From the NCBI GenBank assembly GCA_020199835.1, contig JAIVJV010000016.1, positions 1 through 57,429 of the forward strand: a stretch of 57,429 nucleotides of DNA. Direction: 5' to 3'. Shown here piece after piece: positions 42,876-54,474 of the stretch. Each line of letters begins with the position of its first letter. Position 1 is the first letter of the stretch. The notes beneath the pieces were generated by a model. It was given only the letters and a program-made list of their open reading frames with translations. It had not been told where the DNA came from and did not search any database. Position numbers and translations under genes: made by a program. The DNA comes from Acidobacteriota bacterium. GTDB taxonomy: Bacteria; Acidobacteriota; Blastocatellia; Pyrinomonadales; Pyrinomonadaceae.

Positions 42876-43578
42876 GTCAAGTGTCGACTGCACCATAAAG
42901 CATCGCTCATAAAGTCTGCGGACCAACGCTCGTTCATTGCTTCAGGCACCACGAGAGGTGAAGGACATCTTGTCGGCAACCGCCTTTTGCCTTTTCGTCT
43001 TTTGTTCACTTTCAGACTGCAATAAACACGATAGACCGTTTGTGATTCCAGTCATGGCCCACGCGACGCAGGCGCCGGAACAACTTCCCGAATCCTTGTT
43101 CCGGTCGTCGCCAAGCCAACCCCAGCAGCAGTTTCCGAAGGGGTCCATCGACATTGGTTCGCGGCTCGTAGTGATAGACCGTGCGTTGTAGGCCGACCGC
43201 AGCACAAGCGCGACGTTCGCTCAACCCATGTTCTGTTTGCATTGCTGCCACCAGCTCACGTTTCACGGCTGGCTGCAAAGTTTTTTGCGATCACATCTTT
43301 CAGTGCGCGATTCTCCAGCGATAGATCCGCATACATCTGCTTAAGCGCCGGTTCTTATCCTCGATCTCACGCAACCAGCGAATGTCTGCGGCTTCCATGT
43401 CGCCGTACTTCGAGTTCCACTGTTAATAAGTCGCGTCGCTGATCTCGTGCTCGCACAACGTCCTTCACCGTGCGTCCAGCTTCCACCGCTTTCAAGATCG
43501 CGATGTTCGGTAATTTGCTCTTCCGCATCGAAGCCTCCTGGCGTCATAGTCGCCCCGGAAACCTCTAGTTTTCAATGG
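42876..43578 (-). mobile_element. Decayed IS3-family insertion sequence
   Basis: Minus strand. The left end and a degenerate orfA (about 43545 leftward: MRKSKLPN then IAILKAVEAG) with a 7-nt loss relative to the copy at 57379 and several frame breaks. A fragment of orfB follows (43278-43012: RELVAAMQTEHGLSERRACAAVG, RRPEQGFGKLFRRLRRVGHDW), then in another frame KRRKGKRRLP and ERWSADFMSDAL, carrying the first catalytic Asp. The rest of orfB and the right end are absent. The leader sequence upstream of orfA matches 57331-57378 almost base for base. Confidence 0.85.
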
Positions 43579-43710
43579 TGGTGTTTTAAGAGAGGTTACA
43601 GTTACAACAAGATGTCGGAGAATTCTGAGTTTTTAAGGTGCTATGGTAAAGTTCGAGACGCGATAGACTTGAAGCAATACACTAGATTAAAACCGTTACC
43701 GCTTTGATTT

Positions 43711-43795
<85 letters not shown>

Positions 43796-43828
43796 AGAGT
43801 AGAGGTTAGTGCTCTAACGTTACAGCTT

Positions 43829-43900
43829 AGTTCTTTGTACTTTGTTCTTTGTCGGCACCCGCGCGAAGAACAAAGTACTAAGCACTAAGTACAAAGAACC
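43829..43900. repeat. Inverted repeat between tRNA-Leu and tig
   Basis: Left arm 43829-43852 (AGTTCTTTGTACTTTGTTCT...) and right arm 43867-43900 (AGAACAAAGTACTAAGCACTAAG...), with a loop of about 14 nt. The arms are built from TACTTTGT/ACAAAGTA units, so they can pair in several registers. It could act as a weak terminator or be a dispersed repeat. Confidence 0.7.
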
Positions 43901-43923
43901 GCACACACAAAAGAACAACGAAG

Positions 43924-45384
43924 ATGAAAACTGAACTGACAGACGTCTCCCCAACTCGCAAGGAGATCAAGATCGAGATCGAGCCGTCGCTCATCCGCAG
44001 CACTTACGACCGCATCAGCGACGAGTACAGCAAGCAGGCAAAGGTTCCGGGATTTCGTCCCGGACACGCGCCACGCTCTGTCATCCGCACACGCTACAAA
44101 AACGAGATTCGCACCGAGGTGCTGCGCGAACTCCTGCCTGAAGCAGTCAACAACGCCATCGACGAACACTCGCTCGCAGCCATTGGCGAACCAAACGTCG
44201 AACTGGACAACAGCGAAGCGCTCGACAATTTCGGCGAAGCTCCGATTACTGTGAAGGTCGGTGTCGAAGTGCTGCCCGAGATCAAGCTTGAGAACTATAA
44301 AGGTCTCGAAGCTAAGCGACTCGTTCGTCCTGTAACCGACGCAGACGTCGACAAGGCGATCGATAACCTGCGCCATGCTTCTGCTGCACTTCAACCGGTA
44401 GAAGATCGCGGCGCCGAACTCGGCGACACCGTTACCCTCAACGCGCGTGGCAAGTTTGCCGATACTCCTTCGGAAAGCGAGGCTTCTGCCGAAGCAGACA
44501 CCGAGCCGAAAACTGACACTGCCGCCACAGATGAAACTGCTTCAAAAGCTGAACAGCCGGACGACGACGAACACGAAGAGATCCACGTCGAAGACGTTGA
44601 AGTCGTACTCGGTGGCCCAGGCGTGCAACAGGAGTTCACTGACAACCTCCTCGGCACTCGACCCGAAGACAAGAAAAGTTTCGTCGTCGATTACCCCGCA
44701 GACTTCTCTTCCCAACCTCTCGCCGGCCACAAAGTCGAATACGAAGTAGAAGTCACTGCGGTGCGTCGCAAAGAACTTCCGGAAGTTGACGACGAGTGGG
44801 TGAAGAGTCTCGGTTTCGGCGTAGACGACGTCGCGACTCTGAAATCAAGGATTCGCGAAGACCTCGACATGCGCTTAAAGAGCGACGCCGAGCGCCACGT
44901 GCGTGACGAGTTGATTCGCCAACTGATCGCTGCGCATCCATTCGAAGTGCCACAGAGTTTTGTCGAGCAACAGACTAATCAACGACTGCAAGCTGTCGTG
45001 CGCGAGATGATGGGACGCGGTGTCGATCCTCGTAATCCGGACATGAACTGGGAAGGCGCGCGCGAAGAGTTGAAGGAGCAGGCAGAGAACGATGTGCGCG
45101 CGACAATGCTGTTGGAACATATCGCGCAAGCCGAAAATATCACGGTCTCGGACGAAGAAGTGGAAGCAGAGATCGAAGCGATCGCAACTGCCTCACAACA
45201 ATCAAAAGAACAAGTACGTGCTGCCTTGACAAAGAATGGGGGCGAACGTAGCATCGCGCACAGATTGCGCACTCGTAAAGCGCTTGAACTTCTACTTGAA
45301 AACGCAAACATCACCGAAGCTGAGTGGACTGAAACCACGAATGACACAGATGAAGAAGCAAGCAGCGCACAAACATCTGGGTAA
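43924..45384 (+). CDS. tig: Trigger factor (ribosome-associated chaperone)
   Basis: 486 aa. The N-terminal ribosome-binding domain carries the signature GFRPGHAPRSV near residues 43-53. The FKBP-like PPIase domain (about 155-265) is interrupted by an Asp/Glu/Thr/Ala-rich insertion at about 181-222 that most trigger factors lack. The C-terminal chaperone arms follow (about 270-460). First gene of tig-clpP-clpX-lon, a common order; it binds nascent chains at the ribosome exit. Confidence 0.96.
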   Translation: MKTELTDVSPTRKEIKIEIEPSLIRSTYDRISDEYSKQAKVPGFRPGHAPRSVIRTRYKNEIRTEVLRELLPEAVNNAIDEHSLAAIGEPNVELDNSEALDNFGEAPITVKVGVEVLPEIKLENYKGLEAKRLVRPVTDADVDKAIDNLRHASAALQPVEDRGAELGDTVTLNARGKFADTPSESEASAEADTEPKTDTAATDETASKAEQPDDDEHEEIHVEDVEVVLGGPGVQQEFTDNLLGTRPEDKKSFVVDYPADFSSQPLAGHKVEYEVEVTAVRRKELPEVDDEWVKSLGFGVDDVATLKSRIREDLDMRLKSDAERHVRDELIRQLIAAHPFEVPQSFVEQQTNQRLQAVVREMMGRGVDPRNPDMNWEGAREELKEQAENDVRATMLLEHIAQAENITVSDEEVEAEIEAIATASQQSKEQVRAALTKNGGERSIAHRLRTRKALELLLENANITEAEWTETTNDTDEEASSAQTSG

Positions 45385-45414
45385 TCTGTGGCGCTTCTGA
45401 GAGGTCAGAATTTT

Positions 45415-45999
45415 ATGGCTTTAGTCCCCATGGTCGTTGAGCAAACTTCGCGAGGCGAACGCGCCTTCGATATCTTCTCACGACTGTTGAAAGACAATAT
45501 TATTTTCCTGGGTACCCCGATCGACGATCAGATTGCCAACCTAATCGTAGCCCAACTGCTGTTTCTTGAAGCCGAAGATCCTGAAAAGGACATCAACCTT
45601 TATATCAATTCTCCCGGTGGTTCCATCACCGCGGGAATGGCGATCTACGACACGATGCAATTTATCAGGCCCGACGTGACTACGATCTGCGTGGGCCAAT
45701 GTGCTTCGATGGGAGCGCTGCTGTTAGCAGCCGGTGCTAAAGGAAAACGTTTCGCTCTTCCCAATTCCCGTATCCTCATTCACCAACCATCAGGCGGATC
45801 GCAAGGCCAGGCGACGGACATTCGCATTCAAGCCGAAGAGATCCTGCGCATGCGCGAACTCACGTCCCAAATCATCGCCAAGCATACCGGTCAAACGTAC
45901 GAAGCGGTCGAACGCGATGTTGAGCGCGATAAAATTATGTCTGCCATGCAGGCGAAGGAATATGGTTTAATAGACGAGGTCATCGCGCACCGGGAATAA
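45415..45999 (+). CDS. clpP: ClpP protease subunit
   Basis: 194 aa from ATG 45415 (GAGAGG 10 nt upstream); a GTG at 45388 is possible. Catalytic triad in the canonical numbering: Ser98 (GQCASMGA), His123 (LIHQPSGG), Asp172. Forms the tetradecameric chamber fed by ClpX encoded next door. A 21-bp tandem duplication starts at its stop codon. Confidence 0.97.
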   Translation: MALVPMVVEQTSRGERAFDIFSRLLKDNIIFLGTPIDDQIANLIVAQLLFLEAEDPEKDINLYINSPGGSITAGMAIYDTMQFIRPDVTTICVGQCASMGALLLAAGAKGKRFALPNSRILIHQPSGGSQGQATDIRIQAEEILRMRELTSQIIAKHTGQTYEAVERDVERDKIMSAMQAKEYGLIDEVIAHRE

Positions 46000-46034
46000 A
46001 CACCGGACATTCCGGAATAAACACCGGGCATTCC
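45993..46034. repeat. 21-bp tandem duplication at the clpP stop
   Basis: GGAATAAACACCGGACATTCC at 45993-46013 is repeated at 46014-46034 with one change. The first copy contains the clpP TAA (45997-45999). Downstream GGAG (about 46040-46043) precedes clpX. Confidence 0.75.
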
Positions 46035-46059
46035 CCAAAGGAGCTTCCACTAGTTAGAC

Positions 46060-47304
46060 ATGGTGAGACGAACCGATGATACTTTGCGCTGCTCATTCTG
46101 CGGTAAATCACAGAATGAGGTTAAAAAGCTCATTGCCGGTCCGACTGTTTACATCTGCAACGAGTGCATTGATATCTGCAACGAGATCATTACCGATGAT
46201 CAGCAGGCTGAATCCGTAGCCACTCGCCCGCCGCTGCCGAAGCCCAGCGAGATCAAAAACTTCTTAGACGAATACGTAATCGGCCAGGACGAAACGAAGA
46301 AGCGTCTGGCGGTCGCCGTCTATCAACACTACAAACGCATCGAGCTCGGCCGCCGTCGTTCCGACGTCGAGATCCAAAAAGCAAACATCCTGCTGATTGG
46401 CCCGACGGGGACCGGTAAGACCTTGCTCGCGCAAACGCTCGCACGCATGCTGAGCGTTCCGTTCACGATCGTTGACGCCACCACGCTTACCGAAGCCGGC
46501 TACGTCGGTGAAGACGTCGAAAACATCATTCTCAAACTTCTTCAAGCCGCGAACGGCGACGTCGAACGCGCGCAACAAGGCATCATCTACATCGACGAGG
46601 TCGACAAGATCTGCCGCAAAGACGAGAACCCATCGATCACGCGCGACGTCTCCGGCGAAGGCGTGCAGCAGGCGTTGCTGAAGATCCTTGAAGGCACCGT
46701 CGCCAACGTGCCACCGCAAGGCGGACGCAAGCATCCGCACCAGGAGTTCTTCCCGGTTGACACAACCAACATCCTGTTCCTGTGCGGCGGCGCTTTCGTT
46801 GGTCTCGAAAAAGTGATCGAAAGAAGATTGCGGAACAAGTCCCTCGGATTTCACGCTGATGTGAAGAGCGGGGCTCACCGCCAGGCCGACGCCCTCTCGC
46901 AAGTGCAGCCGGAAGATCTCATTCGCTTCGGACTCATTCCGGAGTTTGTTGGACGCTTGCCCGTATGTGGCGTGCTCCACGAACTCGACGAAGGCGCGCT
47001 GATCAAGATCCTGACCGAACCGAAGAACGCTTTAGTCAGGCAGTATCAGAAGAAGTTCGATTTCGATAACGTCAAGTTGAAATTCACCGAGGATGCTCTC
47101 AAGGCTGTCGCCCGACAGGCGGTTGAGAGGAAAGTCGGCGCTCGCGGGCTGATGATGATCCTGGAAGAACTGTTACTTGACTCCATGTACACCCTACCCT
47201 CGCAGAAACGTGTTAAGGAGTTTGTCATCACGAGCGAGATGGTCGAGCGCCGCCGCGCTGTTCCGGGTGAAGGACTCACCGGAATTGACGGCGCCGCAGC
47301 CTAA
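46060..47304 (+). CDS. clpX: ClpX ATPase/unfoldase
   Basis: 414 aa. The zinc-binding domain has Cys11, Cys14, Cys33 and Cys36 (CSFCGK, CNEC). AAA+ core: Walker A GPTGTGKT at 114-121, Walker B IIYIDEVDK, VGEDVENI, and sensor and arginine-finger segments (LIPEFVGRLPV). Recognises tagged substrates and feeds ClpP. Confidence 0.98.
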   Translation: MVRRTDDTLRCSFCGKSQNEVKKLIAGPTVYICNECIDICNEIITDDQQAESVATRPPLPKPSEIKNFLDEYVIGQDETKKRLAVAVYQHYKRIELGRRRSDVEIQKANILLIGPTGTGKTLLAQTLARMLSVPFTIVDATTLTEAGYVGEDVENIILKLLQAANGDVERAQQGIIYIDEVDKICRKDENPSITRDVSGEGVQQALLKILEGTVANVPPQGGRKHPHQEFFPVDTTNILFLCGGAFVGLEKVIERRLRNKSLGFHADVKSGAHRQADALSQVQPEDLIRFGLIPEFVGRLPVCGVLHELDEGALIKILTEPKNALVRQYQKKFDFDNVKLKFTEDALKAVARQAVERKVGARGLMMILEELLLDSMYTLPSQKRVKEFVITSEMVERRRAVPGEGLTGIDGAAA

Positions 47305-47307
47305 TCA

Positions 47308-47396
47308 TTGTCGATTTTCAGTTGCCGATTGCCGATTTTGGCGTACTCTCTCACCTCGACAATAGCTCTTCCAATCTACAATCGGCATTTGGCAAT
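47308..47396. repeat. ATTGCCGATT-type repeat between clpX and lon
   Basis: Direct and inverted copies of a TTGCCGATT/AATCGGCA motif (around 47308-47338 and 47371-47396), like the element at 19399-19489. The arms can pair imperfectly. It occupies the clpX-lon gap and may act as a terminator or RNA structure; a small hairpin (GCACG/CGTGC, about 47404-47420) follows. Confidence 0.6.
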
Positions 47397-47489
47397 CGAA
47401 AATGCACGAAAGTAGCGTGCCTTTAGGAAATGGATTACAATTAGGCCTCTTTTAACGACAAAAGTCCCCCAGGGAAAGTAGTTCAAACC

Positions 47490-49910
<2,421 letters not shown>

Positions 49911-49954
49911 TCGCTAAACTTTTTATCTGTCCTTAAAACAACAGGAGAATAACT

Positions 49955-50410
49955 ATGAGCAAATATAAGGATGCCGATCTGATCTTGAAGCTCTACGATC
50001 TCCGGCGTGAGAAAACCATGCGCGAAGCGCGCAACTGGTTCTTTACTTTTAATCCCCAGAGTCCCCAGGACTTCATGGAAGTCCTAACCAGCGAAAAAAG
50101 CGGTTTGTATCGCATGGTTATTTCCTACTGGGACATGGCGTGCTCGCTCGTTAACAACGGTGCGATCGACGCGGATATGTTCAACGATGCCAACGGCGAG
50201 CACATCTTTGTTTACGCGAAGATGGAGCCGTTCATCCCGATGTTGCGCGAGCAAATGGGTTCGCCGCAATTTTTGGGGCATTTGGAGAAAACGGTGAAGG
50301 CGATTCCTGATTACGAGCAGCGCCTCGCCGCCATCAGAGAACGAATGGCCAAGCTCATTGAAATCTGGAAACAGAAGAACGCCGCCCAGACCGCCGCGGC
50401 GAGCAGCTAA
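49955..50410 (+). CDS. Conserved hypothetical, helical
   Basis: 151 aa, soluble and mostly helical, without signal peptide or membrane segment. It begins KYKDADLILKLYDLRREKTMREARNWFF, continues with a PQSPQDFMEVL loop, and ends in an amphipathic helix (YEQRLAAIRERMAKLIEIWKQ). AGGAG precedes the ATG. I recognise no named family. It stands alone between lon and engB. Confidence 0.75.
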   Translation: MSKYKDADLILKLYDLRREKTMREARNWFFTFNPQSPQDFMEVLTSEKSGLYRMVISYWDMACSLVNNGAIDADMFNDANGEHIFVYAKMEPFIPMLREQMGSPQFLGHLEKTVKAIPDYEQRLAAIRERMAKLIEIWKQKNAAQTAAASS

Positions 50411-50419
50411 TTCAAAAAA

Positions 50420-50478
50420 CCACGGATTTTCAAAGATGAACACTGACCGAATTCGCGTTTATCAGTGAAAATCCGTGG
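50420..50478. repeat. 13-bp inverted repeat spanning the engB start
   Basis: CCACGGATTTTCA (50420-50432) and TGAAAATCCGTGG (50466-50478) are perfect complements. The right arm starts one base into the engB GTG codon. In mRNA the hairpin could hide the start; the unit also looks like a dispersed repeat. Confidence 0.75.
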
Positions 50479-51082
50479 CCCCTACAAAGCGGAGTTTCTA
50501 AAAAGCGCCTTCCAGGAAGCTGACTGGCCGCGAGACCCCAAACCCGAAATCGCCTTTCTCGGCCGCTCCAACGTCGGTAAATCAAGCCTGATCAATTCCC
50601 TGCTGTCGGTTCACGGCCTCGCGCGCACCTCTTCGACTCCCGGCCGAACGCAGTCGCTGAACTTCTTCACTATCAACGATCGGTTTCGTTTTGTGGACTT
50701 TCCCGGGTTCGGGTACGCTCGCGTACCGGGAAACATAAAATCGACGTGGGGGGAGATGGCCACTACTTTTCTTGCCAAGCGTAGCCAGCTTGTGCTATCA
50801 ATTCAGCTCGTAGATTCGCGCCACGAACCCACAAAACAGGATTTGCAGCTTCACGAGTGGCTTAAGGAATATGAAAAGCCGCGTTTAATTGTTGCCACAA
50901 AATCCGATAAGCTTTCGAACAACGAGTTGAAGAAGAATTTGGAGCACATCGCACGCGTGCTCGATGACGACAGCGTAATGGCCTACTCGGCCAAAAGCGG
51001 CCGCGGTCGCAACGAGCTTTGGCGCGCAATCGAGAGCGCAATCCAACAGCGGCAGCAGGTTGGAGACCGAGAGTTAAATTGA
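50465..51082 (+). CDS. engB: EngB/YsxC/YihA ribosome-biogenesis GTPase
   Basis: 205 aa from GTG 50465. G1 GRSNVGKSS at 33-41, G2 region STPGRTQSLNFF, G3 DFPGFGYAR, G4 TKSD, and G5-like YSAKSG. Acts in 50S subunit maturation. No recognisable SD is seen before the GTG, which lies in a hairpin. Confidence 0.95.
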   Translation: MKIRGPYKAEFLKSAFQEADWPRDPKPEIAFLGRSNVGKSSLINSLLSVHGLARTSSTPGRTQSLNFFTINDRFRFVDFPGFGYARVPGNIKSTWGEMATTFLAKRSQLVLSIQLVDSRHEPTKQDLQLHEWLKEYEKPRLIVATKSDKLSNNELKKNLEHIARVLDDDSVMAYSAKSGRGRNELWRAIESAIQQRQQVGDRELN

Positions 51083-51438
51083 CATCTCGTTGTAACAGAG
51101 AACAAATTCTCGTTTGCGCTTTTCAACAGTAAGCTTGTATCCTGAAACGAAAGTCGGCAATCCGAATCTCATCAGCCCCCTTTGCTCAATTTGAGTTTTT
51201 GGGCCACGCGCTTAGAGCAGGTGGCATCAAAAACGTTATTGAATTTGCCGCACGCGGAAAGTTGAGGTACAGTGCACGACACCGTTTGAGAGGAATATTT
51301 GTCGCCCCGCGAAATGAAGTGGGAATAGTCCCACGTCTGTCGCTTGACCGCACATTGTTCATAATCCCACTAGTTGATAATCGCTAACAAAAGACTGAGC
51401 TAGAGAGCTAGAGAAATACTTTGCCGAGAAAAACTGAA
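51083..51438 (+). other. Rho 5' region, non-coding
   Basis: No convincing gene in these ~350 nt. Seen: a small hairpin GTGGGA-ATAG-TCCCAC (51319-51334) and a possible -10 GATAAT near 51375-51385, but no firm -35. A long unstructured leader before rho would suit Rho-dependent autoregulation, as known for rho in other bacteria; this is inference. Confidence 0.4.
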
Positions 51439-52830
51439 ATGTCACAACGAACACGTTCACGCGCTTCGAGCGCGAACAACGAAGCTAATGGAGATGACGG
51501 CGGCGACACTACTGTAGCAACTGCCGAAGCTCCCGAACGAGAAACAAGGGAAAGCCGGGACGGCGGCAAGAACGAAGGTTTTCATAATCTTGCCGACCTC
51601 AAGGAGATGTCCATCTCCAAGCTGACGCAGATCGCCAAGGGCATGGACGTGCCCGGCGCTACGGGCATGCGTAAGCAGGAGCTCATCTTCAAAGTGCTGG
51701 CCGCGCAGACCGAGAAAAGCGGTCTGATCTTTTCCGAGGGGGTGCTCGAAACGCTGCCGGACGGCTTCGGCTTTCTTCGCGCGCCCGAGTACAACTATCT
51801 GCCGGGTCCGGACGACATCTACGTCTCGCCGTCGCAGATTCGCAAATTCGATCTCCGCACCGGCGACACCGTCAGCGGCCAGATCCGTCCGCCCAAAGAA
51901 GGCGAACGTTATTTTGCGTTAATCAAGGTCGAGGCGATCAACTTCGAGTCACCCGATCAGGCGCGGGAGAAAGTCTTCTTCGACAATCTGACGCCGCTGT
52001 ATCCGGAAGAGCAATTGAGGATGGAGGTGCAGGCCGACAACCTCTCTGCGCGCGTTATCGACCTGGTGACGCCGCTCGGAAAAGGACAGCGCGGTTTAAT
52101 CGTCGCGCCGCCACGCACCGGTAAAACGATGCTGTTGCAGACGATCGCCAACTCCGTCACGCAGAATCATCCGGAAACGACGCTGATTGTGCTGCTGATC
52201 GATGAGCGGCCTGAGGAAGTCACCGATATGCAGCGTTCGGTGAATGGCGAAGTCATTTCGTCAACGTTCGACGAACCGCCGACACGTCACGTGCAGGTCG
52301 CGGACATGGTGATCGAGAAAGCAAAGCGACTCGTCGAACACAAACGCGACGTCGTCATTCTGCTCGACTCGATTACGCGTCTCGCGCGCGCGCACAACGC
52401 GGTCGTTCCGCCGAGCGGCAAGATCCTCTCGGGCGGTATCGATTCGAATGCCTTGCAGCGTCCGAAGCGCTTTTTCGGCGCGGCGCGCAACATCGAAGAG
52501 GGTGGCTCGCTGACCATCATCGCCACTGCGTTGATCGATACGGGTTCGCGCATGGATGATGTGATCTTCGAAGAGTTCAAAGGAACCGGTAACTCGGAAA
52601 TCCATCTCGACCGCCGCTTGAGCGACAAGCGACTGTTCCCGGCAATCGATCTGCAGCGTTCGGGAACGCGCAAAGAAGAGTTGCTCATCAGCAAAGAAGA
52701 TCTCAATCGCATTTGGGTGATGAGACGCGTGTTGAATCCGCTCTCGCCCGTCGAGCAGATGGAAGTCGTGCTCGAGCGATTGGAAAAGACGAAGTCGAAC
52801 GCCGAGTTTCTCGCGTCCATGCAGACCTAA
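51439..52830 (+). CDS. rho: Transcription termination factor Rho
   Basis: 463 aa from ATG 51439 (a TTG at 51421 would add six residues). A hydrophilic N-terminal extension (Arg, Ser, Glu, Asp) is followed by the RNA-binding cold-shock-like domain (EGVLETLPDGFGFLRAPEYNYLPGPDD), Walker A PPRTGKTM, LLIDERPEEVTDM, and LDSITRLARAHN. It unwinds RNA at terminators as a hexamer. Confidence 0.97.
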   Translation: MSQRTRSRASSANNEANGDDGGDTTVATAEAPERETRESRDGGKNEGFHNLADLKEMSISKLTQIAKGMDVPGATGMRKQELIFKVLAAQTEKSGLIFSEGVLETLPDGFGFLRAPEYNYLPGPDDIYVSPSQIRKFDLRTGDTVSGQIRPPKEGERYFALIKVEAINFESPDQAREKVFFDNLTPLYPEEQLRMEVQADNLSARVIDLVTPLGKGQRGLIVAPPRTGKTMLLQTIANSVTQNHPETTLIVLLIDERPEEVTDMQRSVNGEVISSTFDEPPTRHVQVADMVIEKAKRLVEHKRDVVILLDSITRLARAHNAVVPPSGKILSGGIDSNALQRPKRFFGAARNIEEGGSLTIIATALIDTGSRMDDVIFEEFKGTGNSEIHLDRRLSDKRLFPAIDLQRSGTRKEELLISKEDLNRIWVMRRVLNPLSPVEQMEVVLERLEKTKSNAEFLASMQT

Positions 52831-52910
52831 GCCACAGATTAGAGGGATGGACATGACTCCGTGTTCATCCCTCTCTTTGTGCCTCCATCCTTGGTTTCTT
52901 ACGTTCCAAG

Positions 52911-54338
52911 ATGCGCATCGCGATTCTGACTTCTGAAGCTGTGCCTTTTGTCAAGACGGGCGGGCTGGCTGACGTTTCGGGTGCGTTGCCTAAAGCTCTC
53001 GGCGAACACGAAACCGACGCACGGCTGATCCTGCCGCTTTACGATCAGATCGACCGGCGGCTGTTGAATGACAAGATCATTGAAAACGTTTCGGTAGAAT
53101 GGCGCGGCCGAGTGCACGCGGTGCGATTCCTGTGCAGCGATGCGGCCGGAGCTCCTGCTTACTTTGTCCACGCGCCGGAGTTCTTTGCACGTCCGAACAT
53201 CTACGGCTGCCAGGACGATCACATTCGCTTCGCGTTCTTTTCGCGTGCGGCGCTCGCGTTGACGAAGCATCTCGACTGGCAGCCTGATGTGGTCCATGGC
53301 AACGATTGGCCCTGCGGATTTGCAGTTGCTGAGTTGCGTGCGCGGCGTCGTTACGATTCGTTCTTTCAAAACACGAAAACGCTTTTTTCGTTGCATAACG
53401 TCGGGTACCAGGGACTGTTTGATGCCGGCGATCTCTGGTGGCTCGGATTTGGGGACGCGCCCGAGCGCGACGACTTTATGCTCGAACGCACAGCGTCCGC
53501 GTTGAAAGCGGGAATGATTGCTGCCGATGCGCTTTCGACTGTGAGTCCGCGTTATGCGCGGGAGATTCAAACGCCGCAACAAGGCCACGGGCTTGATTGG
53601 TTGTTGCGGGCGCGAAGTAATCGGTTGATAGGAATCACCAATGGCGTCGATTACGAGATATGGAACCCGGAAACGGATCCGCACATCGCGGCAAACTTTT
53701 CTGCCGATGACCTGTCGGGTAAACGCGAATGCAAGATCGATCTGTTGCGGCGTTTTAGTTTGCCTGAGGAGTCGGATCGGCCGATTCTCGCGATTATCTC
53801 GCGGCTTGTTGGGCAAAAGGGTTATGACCTGATTCAGCTTGTCGCCGAGCCGATTTTGCGGACCGGCGCGTTTTTCATTGCGCTTGGCGCGGGCGCGAAG
53901 GAGTACGAGGATTTCTTACAGCGCTTGCATGATGTCGCGCCGCAGCAGGTGGGGATTTATAAAGGTTACGCGGGTGAGCCGCTGGCCCATCAGATCGAGG
54001 CGGGCGCGGATATGTTTCTGATGCCGTCGCGTTATGAGCCGTGTGGTCTGAACCAGATGTACAGCATGCGGTACGGCACGGTTCCCGTTGTGCGGGCCAC
54101 GGGCGGGTTGGACGACACGGTCCAACAGTTTGATCCGCGCACCGGTACTGGGACGGGGTTCAAGTTTGGACCGTACGAGGCGGGTGCTTTACTTGAAAAA
54201 TTACGCGAAGCCCTTTACTTTTATGCGCGGCCTGACGATTGGCCAAAGATCCAACGCAACGGAATGACGGTCGACAATTCCTGGGCAGCCGCTGCGAAAA
54301 AATACCTTGAGCTGTATCAGGAGCTTGCGAAGCTGTGA
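52911..54338 (+). CDS. glgA: Glycogen synthase (ADP-glucose type)
   Basis: 475-aa GT5 glycosyltransferase. N-terminal KTGGL sugar-nucleotide loop at residues 15-19, HNVGYQGLF, GITNGVDYEIWNPETD, and the C-terminal SRYEPCGLNQMYSMRYGTVPVVRATGGLDDTV block with the catalytic Glu-containing EPCGL motif. Adds glucose from ADP-glucose to alpha-1,4-glucan. No glgB, C or X gene nearby. Confidence 0.96.
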   Translation: MRIAILTSEAVPFVKTGGLADVSGALPKALGEHETDARLILPLYDQIDRRLLNDKIIENVSVEWRGRVHAVRFLCSDAAGAPAYFVHAPEFFARPNIYGCQDDHIRFAFFSRAALALTKHLDWQPDVVHGNDWPCGFAVAELRARRRYDSFFQNTKTLFSLHNVGYQGLFDAGDLWWLGFGDAPERDDFMLERTASALKAGMIAADALSTVSPRYAREIQTPQQGHGLDWLLRARSNRLIGITNGVDYEIWNPETDPHIAANFSADDLSGKRECKIDLLRRFSLPEESDRPILAIISRLVGQKGYDLIQLVAEPILRTGAFFIALGAGAKEYEDFLQRLHDVAPQQVGIYKGYAGEPLAHQIEAGADMFLMPSRYEPCGLNQMYSMRYGTVPVVRATGGLDDTVQQFDPRTGTGTGFKFGPYEAGALLEKLREALYFYARPDDWPKIQRNGMTVDNSWAAAAKKYLELYQELAKL

Positions 54339-54341
54339 AGT

Positions 54342-54466
54342 GCGAACTCTGATGGCTCGCGAACTCTGATGGCTCTTACAACGCCAACGGCGTTTACTAA
54401 TTCCAGCCCAGGGTTGCTTCAACCCCGGGAACACGTTTAACGAAGCACTGCAACGCTGAAAGCGTT
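54342..54466. repeat. REP-like palindromic element before purA
   Basis: Contains a 17-bp tandem direct repeat (GCGAACTCTGATGGCTC at 54342-54358 and 54359-54375) and the palindromes AACGCC-AAC-GGCGTT (54380-54394) and AACGCT-GAA-AGCGTT (54452-54466), plus a GGGTTG-CTTC-CAACCC hairpin. Same style as 120-329 near the suf operon. No SD is recognisable before the purA ATG at 54475. Confidence 0.75.
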
Positions 54467-54474
54467 CGCTACCC

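Noticed and set aside
43341..43547. Short ORF within the decayed IS
   Set aside because: It is out of frame with the recognisable orfA sequence and overlaps its remnants.
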